Shown here: positions 46,869 through 55,093 of the stretch, piece after piece
Layout: every line of letters starts with the position of its first letter
Numbering within the stretch: position 1 is the stretch's first letter
DNA from: Haliea sp.
GTDB taxonomy: Bacteria > Pseudomonadota > Gammaproteobacteria > Pseudomonadales > Halieaceae
Direction of reading: 5' to 3'
Length of the DNA: 64,000 bases
NCBI GenBank assembly: GCA_002692965.1
Contig: NZNC01000023.1
Span: forward strand, 1 to 64,000
Notes under the pieces: model-generated
What the model was told of the DNA's origin: nothing
The model's input: the letters and a program-made list of their open reading frames with translations, nothing else
The model's database searches: none
Position numbers and translations under genes: made by a program

Positions 46869-49414
46869 CAGAGAGTCTCCTCGAGTACGCGTTGGGGCTC
46901 GTGTGCGGTGACCTCGGCCTTTTCCTCGGGACGGGCGGGGCGCTTCTGGCCGCGCTCGCGCACGTAGACGATTTGCTCGTCACCGCGCTCGTCGTTGACG
47001 AAGGGCCGGAAGCGTTTCAGCGCCTCCGGATCCTCGATGGTGCGTTTCCATTCGCAGACATAGCTGTCCACCAGGGCCTGCATCTGCGACTCCAGCTCCG
47101 CGGCGATGCCCAGGGAATCCTCCAGGATCACCGCCTGCAGGTAGGCCAGGCCACCTTCCAGGTTGTCCCGCCACACGGAGGTGCGCTGCAGGCGATCGGC
47201 GGTAGCGATGTAGAACATCAGGAAGCGGTCGATGGTGCGCACCAGCGTGGCGTCGTCCAGGTCGCTGGCGAACAGCTCGGCGTGCCGCGGCCGCATGCCG
47301 CCGTTGCCGCAGACATAGAGGTTCCAGCCCTTTTCCGTGGCGATCACGCCGACGTCCTTGCCCTGGGCTTCGGCGCACTCCCGGGTACAGCCGGAAACGG
47401 CCATCTTCAGCTTGTGGGGCGAACGGATACCGCGGTAGCGCTCTTCCAGGAAGATCGCCATGCCCACCGAGTCCTGCACGCCATAGCGACACCAGGTGGA
47501 GCCGACACAGGACTTCACCGTGCGCAGGGCCTTGCCGTAGGCGTGCCCGGATTCAAAACCGGCATCCACCAGTTCCCGCCAGATCGCCGGGAGCTGCTCC
47601 ACCCGGGCACCGAAGAGGTCGATGCGCTGGCCGCCGGTAATCTTGGTGTAGAGATCGTAGCGCTGCGCCACCTCCCCCAGGACGCACAGTTTTTCCGGGG
47701 TGATCTCCCCACCCGGCACACGGGGCACCACGGAGTAGCTGCCGTCCTTCTGCAGGTTGGCGAGGAAGTTGTCGTTGGTGTCCTGCAGGCCGACATGCCG
47801 CGGGTCGAGCACGTAGTCGTTCCAGCACGAGGCCAGGATCGAGGCCACGGCGGGCTTGCAGATCTCGCAGCCGAGGCCGCTGCCGTGGGCCTGCAGCAGG
47901 GCGTCGAAGCTGCGCAGCTCGTTTACTCGCACCAGGTGATAGAGCTCCTGGCGGCTGTAGGGAAAGTGCGCACAGAGATGGTTGGTAACCTCTACCCCCT
48001 GGCGCTTGAGCTCTGCGTCCATTACCTGCTTGACCAGGGTGCTGCAGCCGCCGCAGGTGGCGGAGGCGCGGGTTTCCGCTTTCAAGGCGCCGATCGTGGT
48101 GCAGCCGCCGCTCACCGCGGCACACAGGTCACCCTTGCTGACGTTGTTGCAGGAGCAGATCTGCGCGCTGTCGGGCAGTGCATCCACACCCAGGGCAGGC
48201 TTGCCCTCGCCTGCCGGCAGGATCAGACTCAGGGGCGCCGGCGGCAGGTCGATACCGTTCAGGCAGTATTGCAGCAGGCTGCCGTAGTCGCCGGTATCTC
48301 CCACCAGCACGGCTCCCAGGAGACGGCTGCCGTCCTCGCTGATGACCAGCTTCTTGTAGACACCGGCGACGCTGTCCTCCAGGCTGCAGCTGTGCGAGCC
48401 CGGCGTGCGCCCATGGGCGTCGCCGATGGAGCCTACCTCCACCCCCAGCAGCTTGAGCTTGGTGCTCATGTCCGCGCCGCGAAACGCCGCGTCGGCATCA
48501 CCGCAGAGCCCGGCTGCAAGCTGCCGGGCCATGTCGTAGCCCGGCGCCACCAGGCCGAAGATGCGCTGCTGCCACAGGGCCACCTCGCCGATGGCGTAGA
48601 TCGCCGGGTCCGAGGTGCGACAGCGGTCGTCGATCACCACGCCCCCGCGCTCGCCGAGCAGCAACCCGCAGTCACGCGCCAGCGCATCCCGGGGCCGAAT
48701 GCCCGCGGAAAACAGCACCAGGTCGGTTTCCAGCTCGCCATCGGCAAATACCATGCGGTGACGGCAGTCCGCACCGTCCTCGATGTGCTGGGTCGCCTTG
48801 CCGGTATGCACCTGCACACCCAGCTCCTCGATCTTGCGGCGCAGCAGCGCCCCGCCCGGGCCATCCAGCTGGACGCCCATCAATTGCGGCGCGAACTCCA
48901 CCACATGGGTTTCCAGGCCCAGGTCCTGCAGCGCCTTGGCCGCCTCGAGCCCGAGCAGGCCACCGCCGACCACCGCGCCAACGCGGCTGGTTTGAGCGGC
49001 CGCCTGTATCGCACCGAGGTCCTCCAGGGTGCGGTAGACCAGGCAGGCCTCGCGCTCGCTCCCGGGAATCGGCGGCACGAAGGGGTAGGAACCGGTCGCC
49101 AGCACCAGCTCGTCGTAGGCCACCACAGTGCCGCGGCTACCGGTGACTTCCCGGCGCTCGCGGTCGATGCACGTCGCCTCCTCGCCGATCACCAGCTTGA
49201 TTCCCTGTTCCCGGAACCATGCCATTGAGGTCAGCGCGAGGTCATCCGCCGTGGCACCGCTGAACCAGCTGCTCAGTTGCACCCGGTCATAGGCGGGCAC
49301 GGGCTCCTCGCAGAAAACCGTTATCTCGTAGGGGTGACCGCGCTCCACCATTTCCTCGAGAAAACGCTGCCCCACCATGCCGTTGCCAATCACTACCAGT
49401 CTGGGCTTGTTCAT
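46868..49414 (-). CDS. nirB: NADH nitrite reductase large subunit NirB
   Basis: The 848-residue protein has these domains in order: an FAD site VIGNGMVGQRFLEE; an NADH site GAVVGGGLLGLEAAK; a BFD-like [2Fe-2S] domain (CSCNNVSKG..., CGGC); and the siroheme/[4Fe-4S] domain with CVGSTWCRYG and CTRECAE. The ATG at 49414 has a perfect AAGGAGG. It performs the six-electron reduction of nitrite to ammonium in the cytoplasm. In this operon it is assimilatory. Confidence 0.96.
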   Translation of the reverse strand: MNKPRLVVIGNGMVGQRFLEEMVERGHPYEITVFCEEPVPAYDRVQLSSWFSGATADDLALTSMAWFREQGIKLVIGEEATCIDRERREVTGSRGTVVAYDELVLATGSYPFVPPIPGSEREACLVYRTLEDLGAIQAAAQTSRVGAVVGGGLLGLEAAKALQDLGLETHVVEFAPQLMGVQLDGPGGALLRRKIEELGVQVHTGKATQHIEDGADCRHRMVFADGELETDLVLFSAGIRPRDALARDCGLLLGERGGVVIDDRCRTSDPAIYAIGEVALWQQRIFGLVAPGYDMARQLAAGLCGDADAAFRGADMSTKLKLLGVEVGSIGDAHGRTPGSHSCSLEDSVAGVYKKLVISEDGSRLLGAVLVGDTGDYGSLLQYCLNGIDLPPAPLSLILPAGEGKPALGVDALPDSAQICSCNNVSKGDLCAAVSGGCTTIGALKAETRASATCGGCSTLVKQVMDAELKRQGVEVTNHLCAHFPYSRQELYHLVRVNELRSFDALLQAHGSGLGCEICKPAVASILASCWNDYVLDPRHVGLQDTNDNFLANLQKDGSYSVVPRVPGGEITPEKLCVLGEVAQRYDLYTKITGGQRIDLFGARVEQLPAIWRELVDAGFESGHAYGKALRTVKSCVGSTWCRYGVQDSVGMAIFLEERYRGIRSPHKLKMAVSGCTRECAEAQGKDVGVIATEKGWNLYVCGNGGMRPRHAELFASDLDDATLVRTIDRFLMFYIATADRLQRTSVWRDNLEGGLAYLQAVILEDSLGIAAELESQMQALVDSYVCEWKRTIEDPEALKRFRPFVNDERGDEQIVYVRERGQKRPARPEEKAEVTAHEPQRVLEETL

Positions 49415-49425
49415 GCTCGCCTCCT

Positions 49426-50301
49426 TCACAAGTCACTGCCGACGGCGCGGCGTTGGTCTGTCGCGCCCGCGGACGCCCCGGCCTCTGCACGGCCTGACGC
49501 CGCCGGCATGGCCTCCACCTTGCGCTGCTTTTCATAGAGAAAACGCAGGACCTCGCGGCGCAGGCGGGTGTAGTGCGTATCGCCCGCCAGTTCCAGGCGG
49601 TCCCGCGGACGCGGCAGGTCGATTTCCAGCACTTCGCCGACCGTCGCCGAGGGGCCATTGGTCATCATCACGATGCGGTCCGAAAGCAGTACCGCCTCGT
49701 CCACGTCGTGAGTGATCATGATCACGGTGTTATTGAGGTCGCGCTGGATCTCCATCAGCGTGTCCTGGAGGTGGGCGCGGGTCAGGGCATCCAGGGCGCC
49801 GAAGGGCTCGTCCATCAGCAGCACACGCGGCTGCATCGCCAGGGCCCGGGCGACCCCCACGCGCTGTTTCATGCCCCCGGAAATCTCGTCCGGTCGCTTG
49901 TCGGCGGCATCGCTCATGTGCACCAGCGCCAGGTGGTGGTCGACCCACTCGCGCATCTCGGCGCGGCTCTTGCGGCGCCGGAACACCTGCCGCACCGCGA
50001 GTGCCACGTTCTCGCGCACACTGAGCCAGGGCAGCAGGGAATGGTTCTGGAACACGACGGCACGCTCCGGGCCGGGCTCCCGCACCTCGCGCCCGTCGAG
50101 AATGATGCCCCCCGCGGAGGCCTGCAGCAGGCCGCCCACCAGGTTGAGTACCGTAGACTTGCCACATCCCGAGTGGCCAATCAGAGAGACAAATTCCCCC
50201 TCGCGGATCTTCAGGTTGACGTCGCGCAGGGCCTCGAACTCGCCCCGGGGCGTGGGAAAGCGCATGTCGACCGCGGATATATCCAGCAGGCACTTACTCA
50301 T
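49426..50301 (-). CDS. nrtD: Nitrate ABC transporter ATP-binding protein
   Basis: The 291-residue ATPase has Walker A GHSGCGKST, signature ISGGMKQRVG and Walker B LLMDEPFGALD. It matches the NrtD/SsuB group, with the VVFQNHSLLPWLSVRENV Q-loop. An Ala-rich tail of about 35 residues is extra. It starts 1 bp after nrtB and energises nitrate/nitrite uptake through NrtB. Confidence 0.92.
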   Translation of the reverse strand: MSKCLLDISAVDMRFPTPRGEFEALRDVNLKIREGEFVSLIGHSGCGKSTVLNLVGGLLQASAGGIILDGREVREPGPERAVVFQNHSLLPWLSVRENVALAVRQVFRRRKSRAEMREWVDHHLALVHMSDAADKRPDEISGGMKQRVGVARALAMQPRVLLMDEPFGALDALTRAHLQDTLMEIQRDLNNTVIMITHDVDEAVLLSDRIVMMTNGPSATVGEVLEIDLPRPRDRLELAGDTHYTRLRREVLRFLYEKQRKVEAMPAASGRAEAGASAGATDQRRAVGSDL

Positions 50302-50302
50302 C

Positions 50303-51295
50303 TCAGTCTCCTTGTTGCCAGTCGACCCGGCGCTGCAGCAGCAACATCAACCGGTCGAGCAGAAAGCCGATCAGACCGATGGCGAGGACCGCCACCATGA
50401 TCCGGCTGAGGGATTGGGAACTGCCGTTCTGGAACTCGTCCCAGACGAACTTGCCGAGCCCGGGGTTCTGCGCCAGCATTTCGGCGGCGATCAGCACCAT
50501 CCAGGCAATGCCCAGGGACACCCGCAAGCCGGTGAAGATCATGGGGATTGCCGAGGGCAGGACGATCCGCCACACATGGCTGAACCAGCCCAGCCGCAGC
50601 ACCCGGCTGACGTTGTCCAGGTCCGGACTGACGGCCTTCACACCCACCGCGGTGTTGATCAGGGTCGGCCACAGGGAACACAGCGTGACGGTGATCGCCG
50701 ACACCACGAAGGCGCGCTCAAACAGCGGGTCATCGCCGGTGTAGACCGCAGAGACCACCAGGGTCACCAGGGGCAGCCAGGCCAGCGGCGAGACCGGGCG
50801 AAACAGCTGCACCAGCGGGTTGACCGCACGATTCACGAAGGGGCTCAGGCCCATGACGATGCCCAGGGGAACCGCGATCACCGAGGCCAGCAGAAAGCCC
50901 GCAAGGACGGTGCCCAGACTGGTCAGGATCTGATCCAGGAAGGTCGGTGCGCCGGTGTAGCTGCGCCAGGTCGGCTGCCAGTCCGGCTGGTCCCGCAGGC
51001 GCTCGGCGATACGCTGCTCCTGCCGCTGGTAGAAGGCCGCGGCCCGCTCCCGCTCGCGCTGGTGCTCCCGCAACAGATTGGCCGCCTGCTCCGCCACCGC
51101 CACGGGGCCGGGAAACGCGCCCAGGGAGGTGTCCACCCGCTGCGCCGCGAATTGCCAGAGCAGCAGGAACAGTGCCAGTCCCAGCAGGGGTGCACCCAGG
51201 GTGCGCAGCAGCCACTGCCCGCTCTGTCGCAGCCCTTCGCGATCGCGATCCGGCAGGCGGGCATGCAGCTGACTGACAAGTTGCGAAGTATTCAT
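50303..51295 (-). CDS. nrtB: Nitrate ABC transporter permease
   Basis: The 330-residue inner-membrane protein has about seven hydrophobic segments and the BPD-type EAA-like loop (LRLGWFSHVWRIVLPSAIPMIFTGLRVSLGIAW). It is longer than basic NrtB because of an insertion after the first helix (about 75-115) rich in Arg and Glu. That insertion may reach the periplasmic binding protein or be structural. GGAG lies 8 nt upstream of the ATG. Confidence 0.92.
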   Translation of the reverse strand: MNTSQLVSQLHARLPDRDREGLRQSGQWLLRTLGAPLLGLALFLLLWQFAAQRVDTSLGAFPGPVAVAEQAANLLREHQRERERAAAFYQRQEQRIAERLRDQPDWQPTWRSYTGAPTFLDQILTSLGTVLAGFLLASVIAVPLGIVMGLSPFVNRAVNPLVQLFRPVSPLAWLPLVTLVVSAVYTGDDPLFERAFVVSAITVTLCSLWPTLINTAVGVKAVSPDLDNVSRVLRLGWFSHVWRIVLPSAIPMIFTGLRVSLGIAWMVLIAAEMLAQNPGLGKFVWDEFQNGSSQSLSRIMVAVLAIGLIGFLLDRLMLLLQRRVDWQQGD

Positions 51296-51322
51296 GAATG
51301 CATCTCCAGCGTTTGGGTCGAC

Positions 51323-52687
51323 TCAGGGCTGCTGATCGCCCTTGAGGCCGATGGGAAAGGCGTCGAGGTAGGCATTCGGCGCCGTGGCGTCAAAGGGAAT
51401 GCCATCGATGAAGGTGGTGTGGGCCACCGGCCGGATACCGCTCTCGGTCTCGAAATCGGGAAAGTCCTGCGGCGACATCAGACCCTCGTCGATCAGGGCC
51501 TCCGCCGCCTGGCGGTAGATCTCGGGGCGGAAGACCTTGCGCGCGGTTTCCAGGTACCAGTCGTCTGGTTTCGCGTCGCTGATCTGTCCCCAGCGGCGCA
51601 TCTGGGTGAGGTACCAGATCGCGTCCGAGTAGTAGGGGTAGGTCGCGTGATAACGGAAGAAGACATTGAAGTCGGGCGCCGGGCGCACATCCCCTTTCTC
51701 GTACTCGAAGACCCCGGTCATGCTGTTGGCGATGACCTCGTAGTCGGCGCCCACATAGTGCGAGCGGGAGATCAGTCGCGCAGCCTCCTCGCGGTTGGCG
51801 TTACTGCGCTCGTCCAGCCAGTGCCCGGCGCGGATCAGGGCCTTCACCACCCGCACGTGCGTGTTGGGGTACTGCGCGGCCCAGGCCTGGGTAACGCCGA
51901 AGACCTTCTCGGAGATGTTGTTGCGGATGGCCAGGTCGGCCACCACCGGGACACCGATGCCGCGGAATACCGCCTGCTGGTTCCAGGGCTCGCCGACGCA
52001 ATAGCCGTGGATGGTGCCCGCGTCCAGGGTCGCCGGCATCTGCGGCGGCGGCGTGACCGAAATCAGCACATCCGCGTCCAGGGTGCCGGCGGTATCGCCG
52101 CGCCGGGGCGCGTAATAGCCCGGGTGGATGCCGCCAGCCGCCAGCCAGTAACGCAACTCGTAGTTGTGGGTCGACACCGGGAACACCATGCCCATGCGGA
52201 AAGTTTCTCCGCCCTGGCGGTGAGCCTGGATGACCGGACGCAAGGCGGCGGCGCTGATCGGATGCACCGGCTTGCCATCCTGGTGAGGCACCTGCGGTTT
52301 CATGGCGTCCCAGACATCGTTGGCCACGGTGCAGGCATTGCCGTTCAGGTCCATGGTGAAGGCGGTAATGATGTGTGACTGCGTGCCGTAACCCAGGGTC
52401 GCCGCCAGGGGCTGGCCGGAGAGCATGTGGGCGCCGTCGAGCTCGCCGGAAATGGTGCGGTCCAGCAGAACCTTCCAGTTGGCCTGAGCCTCCAGTGTGA
52501 CGTACAGCCCCTCCTCCTCGAAGAAGCCCTTGTCCCGCGCCACGGCCAGGGGCGCCATATCGGTAAGCTTGATGAAGCCGAAGGTCAATTCCGCTTTCTC
52601 GGGATAACCCAGCGCCTGCAGGGCAGCACTGCCCAGGGACAGCGCTGTCGCCAGCAGTATGCGCAGGGTGGCAAGGGGTCGCTTCAT
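51323..52687 (-). CDS. nrtA: Nitrate/nitrite periplasmic binding protein (NrtA/NasF family)
   Basis: The 454-residue protein has a Sec signal (cut near LQA-LG), then the CmpA/NrtA-family fold: [41 protein letters not shown], and [13 protein letters not shown]. It captures nitrate in the periplasm for NrtBD. The ATG at 52687 has GAGGAG upstream. It is the first structural gene after the sigma-54/ANTAR leader, which is the position of nasF in Klebsiella. Confidence 0.94.
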   Translation of the reverse strand: MKRPLATLRILLATALSLGSAALQALGYPEKAELTFGFIKLTDMAPLAVARDKGFFEEEGLYVTLEAQANWKVLLDRTISGELDGAHMLSGQPLAATLGYGTQSHIITAFTMDLNGNACTVANDVWDAMKPQVPHQDGKPVHPISAAALRPVIQAHRQGGETFRMGMVFPVSTHNYELRYWLAAGGIHPGYYAPRRGDTAGTLDADVLISVTPPPQMPATLDAGTIHGYCVGEPWNQQAVFRGIGVPVVADLAIRNNISEKVFGVTQAWAAQYPNTHVRVVKALIRAGHWLDERSNANREEAARLISRSHYVGADYEVIANSMTGVFEYEKGDVRPAPDFNVFFRYHATYPYYSDAIWYLTQMRRWGQISDAKPDDWYLETARKVFRPEIYRQAAEALIDEGLMSPQDFPDFETESGIRPVAHTTFIDGIPFDATAPNAYLDAFPIGLKGDQQP

Positions 52688-52713
52688 CACATGCTCCTCG
52701 GTTTTTTCGGCAC

Positions 52714-52762
52714 AAAAAAAAGGCGCCCACGACACGGAAGGTTTTTCCGTGTGGTGAGCGCC
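52714..52762 (-). terminator. Intrinsic terminator in the nas leader (attenuator)
   Basis: On the minus strand, an 18-nt arm starting GGCGCTCACC pairs with an arm ending GGGCGCC around an AAACC loop (one mismatch and one G-U pair). Eight T follow. It lies 27 nt upstream of nrtA within the leader and would stop transcription unless the second ANTAR hairpin forms, which uses the same bases. Confidence 0.95.
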
Positions 52763-52824
52763 ATTGCTCGGTCGCTGGCCCCTGGGGACCCGGTCTGTCT
52801 GCAAGCCCGGACGCCGTTGTCCGG
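52756..52824 (-). promoter_or_regulatory. ANTAR-target dual hairpin (NasR-binding antiterminator RNA)
   Basis: Hairpin 1 (52807-52824) is CCGGAC-AACGGC-GTCCGG. Hairpin 2 (52756-52769) is GAGC-AATGGC-GCTC. Both hexaloops have A at position 1 and G at position 4, the reported ANTAR recognition rule. Hairpin 2 and the terminator's first arm share 52756-52762, so they exclude each other. NasR bound to nitrate should hold hairpin 2 and permit read-through. Confidence 0.88.
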
Positions 52825-52839
52825 ATTCACATTTGTTCG

Positions 52840-52856
52840 AGCAAAGCGCGTGCCAG
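52840..52856 (-). promoter_or_regulatory. Sigma-54 promoter of the nas operon
   Basis: CTGGCACG-CGCT-TTGCT matches the RpoN consensus YTGGCACG-N4-TTGCW at every fixed position, with GG and GC separated by 10 bp. The predicted transcript start is about 52828, a few bases before ANTAR hairpin 1. Confidence 0.92.
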
Positions 52857-52933
52857 ATTCCCGACAAGCCGCGTAAAACGGCAAATCAGCCTATTTCAGG
52901 GGTCTCCGAACGTGCGGCCACGCACGCTCTGTG

Positions 52934-52950
52934 CGCACCAGCGCTGTGCA
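52934..52950. promoter_or_regulatory. NtrC-like enhancer site
   Basis: CGCAC-CAGCGCT-GTGCA fits the NtrC consensus TGCAC-N7-GTGCA in 9 of 10 half-site bases. It is centred about 114 bp upstream of the predicted start, where NtrC enhancers usually lie, and sits just after the nasR stop codon. Confidence 0.65.
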
Positions 52951-52970
52951 GACGCCTCAAATTCGCGCAG

Positions 52971-54215
52971 CTAGCCATCGAAAACCTCCGACAGGTTGAG
53001 GACCGCCCGCGCCACTTCCGGCAGCTTGCAGCCCTGGTTCATCGCCATGCGGCGGAGCAGGCTGTGCGCCTCGTGTTCCGAAAGGCCGCGGTGTCGAATC
53101 AGCAGGGCCTTGGCGCGGTCCACCAGCCGGCGCTCGGCGAGCGCCGTGCGCGCCTGCTCGAGCGCTTCCTGCAGGTCGGCCAGCCGGCTGGTCTGCTCTT
53201 CCAACAGATCAATCAGGGAGCGCCGCATGCCGGGTCGCAGCGCCTCGCCGTCGCCGACAAGCGCCGCCTCCGGCTGCTCCGACAGACGGTCCAGCTGGGC
53301 CAGGGCATGCACCTCCCGGTGGCAGGCGGCAAACTCCCGGCGCGACGCCGCCAGACTCTCCTCCGCGGCGTGGCGCAGATGCAGCGACAGTTGATCCTCC
53401 ACCGCCTTCATGGCATCGATGCGCGCGGTACAGACGGCAAACCAGGTCTCACTGAGATCGGCGTCCGACGAGGATTCCGACTGCCGCGCCACGACGTGAG
53501 CGCGCAGGTCGTCCAGGGCCTGCTGGCTGGATACGTCGGCAAGCCACGACTGCCAGACCGCCAGGCTGCCCGCGTCGGCAAAGCGCGAGAAGACCTCCAA
53601 GCTGCGGCGCTGGCCCTCCTGCAAGACGACCAGCTTCTCGCTGCGCTGGGCACACAGCCGGCCGCTGGTCAGGCGCAAGGCACCCAGGGCGCGCTCCTGA
53701 CCGGCAAGCTCCTTCCCCTGCATGAAGTGAAGCAGCGCGACCAGCGCCCGCGTCACCGCGGAATCGGTCGCGGTATCCGCGATGTCAAACACCACGCCCA
53801 GCAGGTCCTGGATCAGTCCGGTGTAAAAGTCGTAGATCCGATCCTCGTCCATTTCCAGGCGCGCGGTGCCACGCAAAATCGCATCGCGTCGACCGAGCTG
53901 GTGGAGCACTCGCGCCAGCCGGCTGAGCAGGTGGCTGCCCGCCTGCTGCAGGGCCTCGTCGCGCTCCAGGTCCGCCAGCAGCTGATCGAAGGCCAGCACC
54001 TGCTGGTCCGTGGCGCTCACCAGGTTCCGCCGCTGCTGGCGGAAACGCTGCCCCCTCGAGCCGGTAAAAATGCCCGAGGCGCCACGCTCGCGCTGCAGGG
54101 CATGCACCAGGCCACTGACAATCACCACCAGGCGCACCCGCGGCAGCAAATGCTGCAGGGTGCGTATCTCACTCTGGCGGGCAGCAATCAGGAAATCAGC
54201 GGCGGACTGGGACAT
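52971..54215 (-). CDS. nasR: Nitrate-responsive antiterminator NasR (NIT-ANTAR)
   Basis: The 414-residue protein has an N-terminal all-helical NIT nitrate/nitrite-sensing domain (about 35-290, with LVHALQRERGASGIF). A coiled linker leads to a C-terminal ANTAR RNA-binding domain (about 345-410: RRLVDRAKALLIRH, then AHSLLRRMAMNQG). NasR binds nitrate and stops attenuation in the nas leader. The ATG at 54215 is the best start although no clear ribosome site precedes it. The dual hairpin and terminator it should control begin about 150 bp beyond its stop. Confidence 0.93.
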   Translation of the reverse strand: MSQSAADFLIAARQSEIRTLQHLLPRVRLVVIVSGLVHALQRERGASGIFTGSRGQRFRQQRRNLVSATDQQVLAFDQLLADLERDEALQQAGSHLLSRLARVLHQLGRRDAILRGTARLEMDEDRIYDFYTGLIQDLLGVVFDIADTATDSAVTRALVALLHFMQGKELAGQERALGALRLTSGRLCAQRSEKLVVLQEGQRRSLEVFSRFADAGSLAVWQSWLADVSSQQALDDLRAHVVARQSESSSDADLSETWFAVCTARIDAMKAVEDQLSLHLRHAAEESLAASRREFAACHREVHALAQLDRLSEQPEAALVGDGEALRPGMRRSLIDLLEEQTSRLADLQEALEQARTALAERRLVDRAKALLIRHRGLSEHEAHSLLRRMAMNQGCKLPEVARAVLNLSEVFDG

Positions 54216-54361
54216 GGAGGCATCGCAAAACAGTGGACATAATCTTGACGATGCAAGGAGCGGGCCAGCACACCGACACGGCAATGCCGATGGCCTGGAC
54301 TCGCTGCCGGCGTTATCATGGCGTCAGGTCCAGGCCTGACGACACGCAGCAGGAGTAGAGT

Positions 54362-54796
54362 ATGCAGGATTTCCCACACCACTACCGCGTCCACGCCCGG
54401 GGCAGCAGTGACGGCCCGGTCAGGCTTGAGGGCGACAAGCTGCCGGTTCTGGAGACCACGCCGCCCCCCGAGTTCGGCGGCCCCGAGGGTTACTGGTCCC
54501 CGGAGAGCCTGCTCCTCGGTGCCGTGGCGGACTGCTTCATACTGACCTTCCGTGCCGTGGCCAGCGCTTCCCGCCTGACGTGGACGAGTCTCGAGTGCGA
54601 CGCTACCGGCACCCTGGACCGGGTCGAGCGCGTCACCCGGTTTACCGCGGTCACCGTCGCCGCGCGTCTCAGCGTCCCCGAGGGCAGCGACCCGGAGAAG
54701 GCGCGGCGGGTGCTGGAGAAGGCCGAGGCCGCCTGCCTGATCACCAGTTCCATGAACGCGGAGGTCCACCTCGAGGCCGACGTGACAGTCGCCTGA
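54362..54796 (+). CDS. OsmC/Ohr-family protein
   Basis: The 144-residue protein has the two family cysteines: one in LLLGAVADCFILTFRAVA (about residue 59) and one in AEAACLITSSM. Other OsmC features are SPESLLLGA and a late beta strand. The family reduces organic hydroperoxides or serves in sulfur/thiol stress. It is divergent from nasR and 5 bp upstream of a DUF2788 gene. Confidence 0.88.
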   Translation: MQDFPHHYRVHARGSSDGPVRLEGDKLPVLETTPPPEFGGPEGYWSPESLLLGAVADCFILTFRAVASASRLTWTSLECDATGTLDRVERVTRFTAVTVAARLSVPEGSDPEKARRVLEKAEAACLITSSMNAEVHLEADVTVA

Positions 54797-54801
54797 GCAG
54801 C

Positions 54802-55008
54802 ATGGACCGCTGGCTGACCGACTACGGTGTCACCCTGGGCGTGGGTGCCCTGATCCTGTTCATGATCTTTATCGTCTGGGACCTGGCGCGGCGGAGCGAC
54901 GCCGGCCGCTTTGGCACCTTCATTCTCTATATCGCCCTGGCACTCGGGATCTTCGGCTTCCTGATCAAGGTGGCAATCACCTACCTGATGGAACACGGCG
55001 GGCTTTGA
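54802..55008 (+). CDS. DUF2788 small membrane protein, 68 aa
   Basis: Two hydrophobic helices (about 12-27 and 40-62) are joined by a basic loop (WDLARRSDAGRFGTFIL), as in DUF2788 proteins of gammaproteobacteria. It is an inner-membrane protein of unknown role. It follows the OsmC gene closely, so the two are likely co-transcribed. Confidence 0.88.
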   Translation: MDRWLTDYGVTLGVGALILFMIFIVWDLARRSDAGRFGTFILYIALALGIFGFLIKVAITYLMEHGGL

Positions 55009-55093
55009 GCCGCGGGCAGTGCTCGCCCCCGCGCCCCCAGGATACCGATCCTCTTCCCGCGGGTTATCACCGCCCTCACGGTGATGCCACCCA

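Noticed and set aside
45428-49228. 1266-codon plus-strand frame across the nas genes
   Set aside because: Antisense shadow of the NasC-like gene, nirD and nirB, all of which carry clear cofactor motifs. No family features in the frame itself.
52832-52845. TTTG-CTCGAA-CAAA hairpin considered as the first ANTAR stem
   Set aside because: It overlaps the -12 element of the sigma-54 promoter and so would not be in the transcript. Its loop begins with C rather than A.
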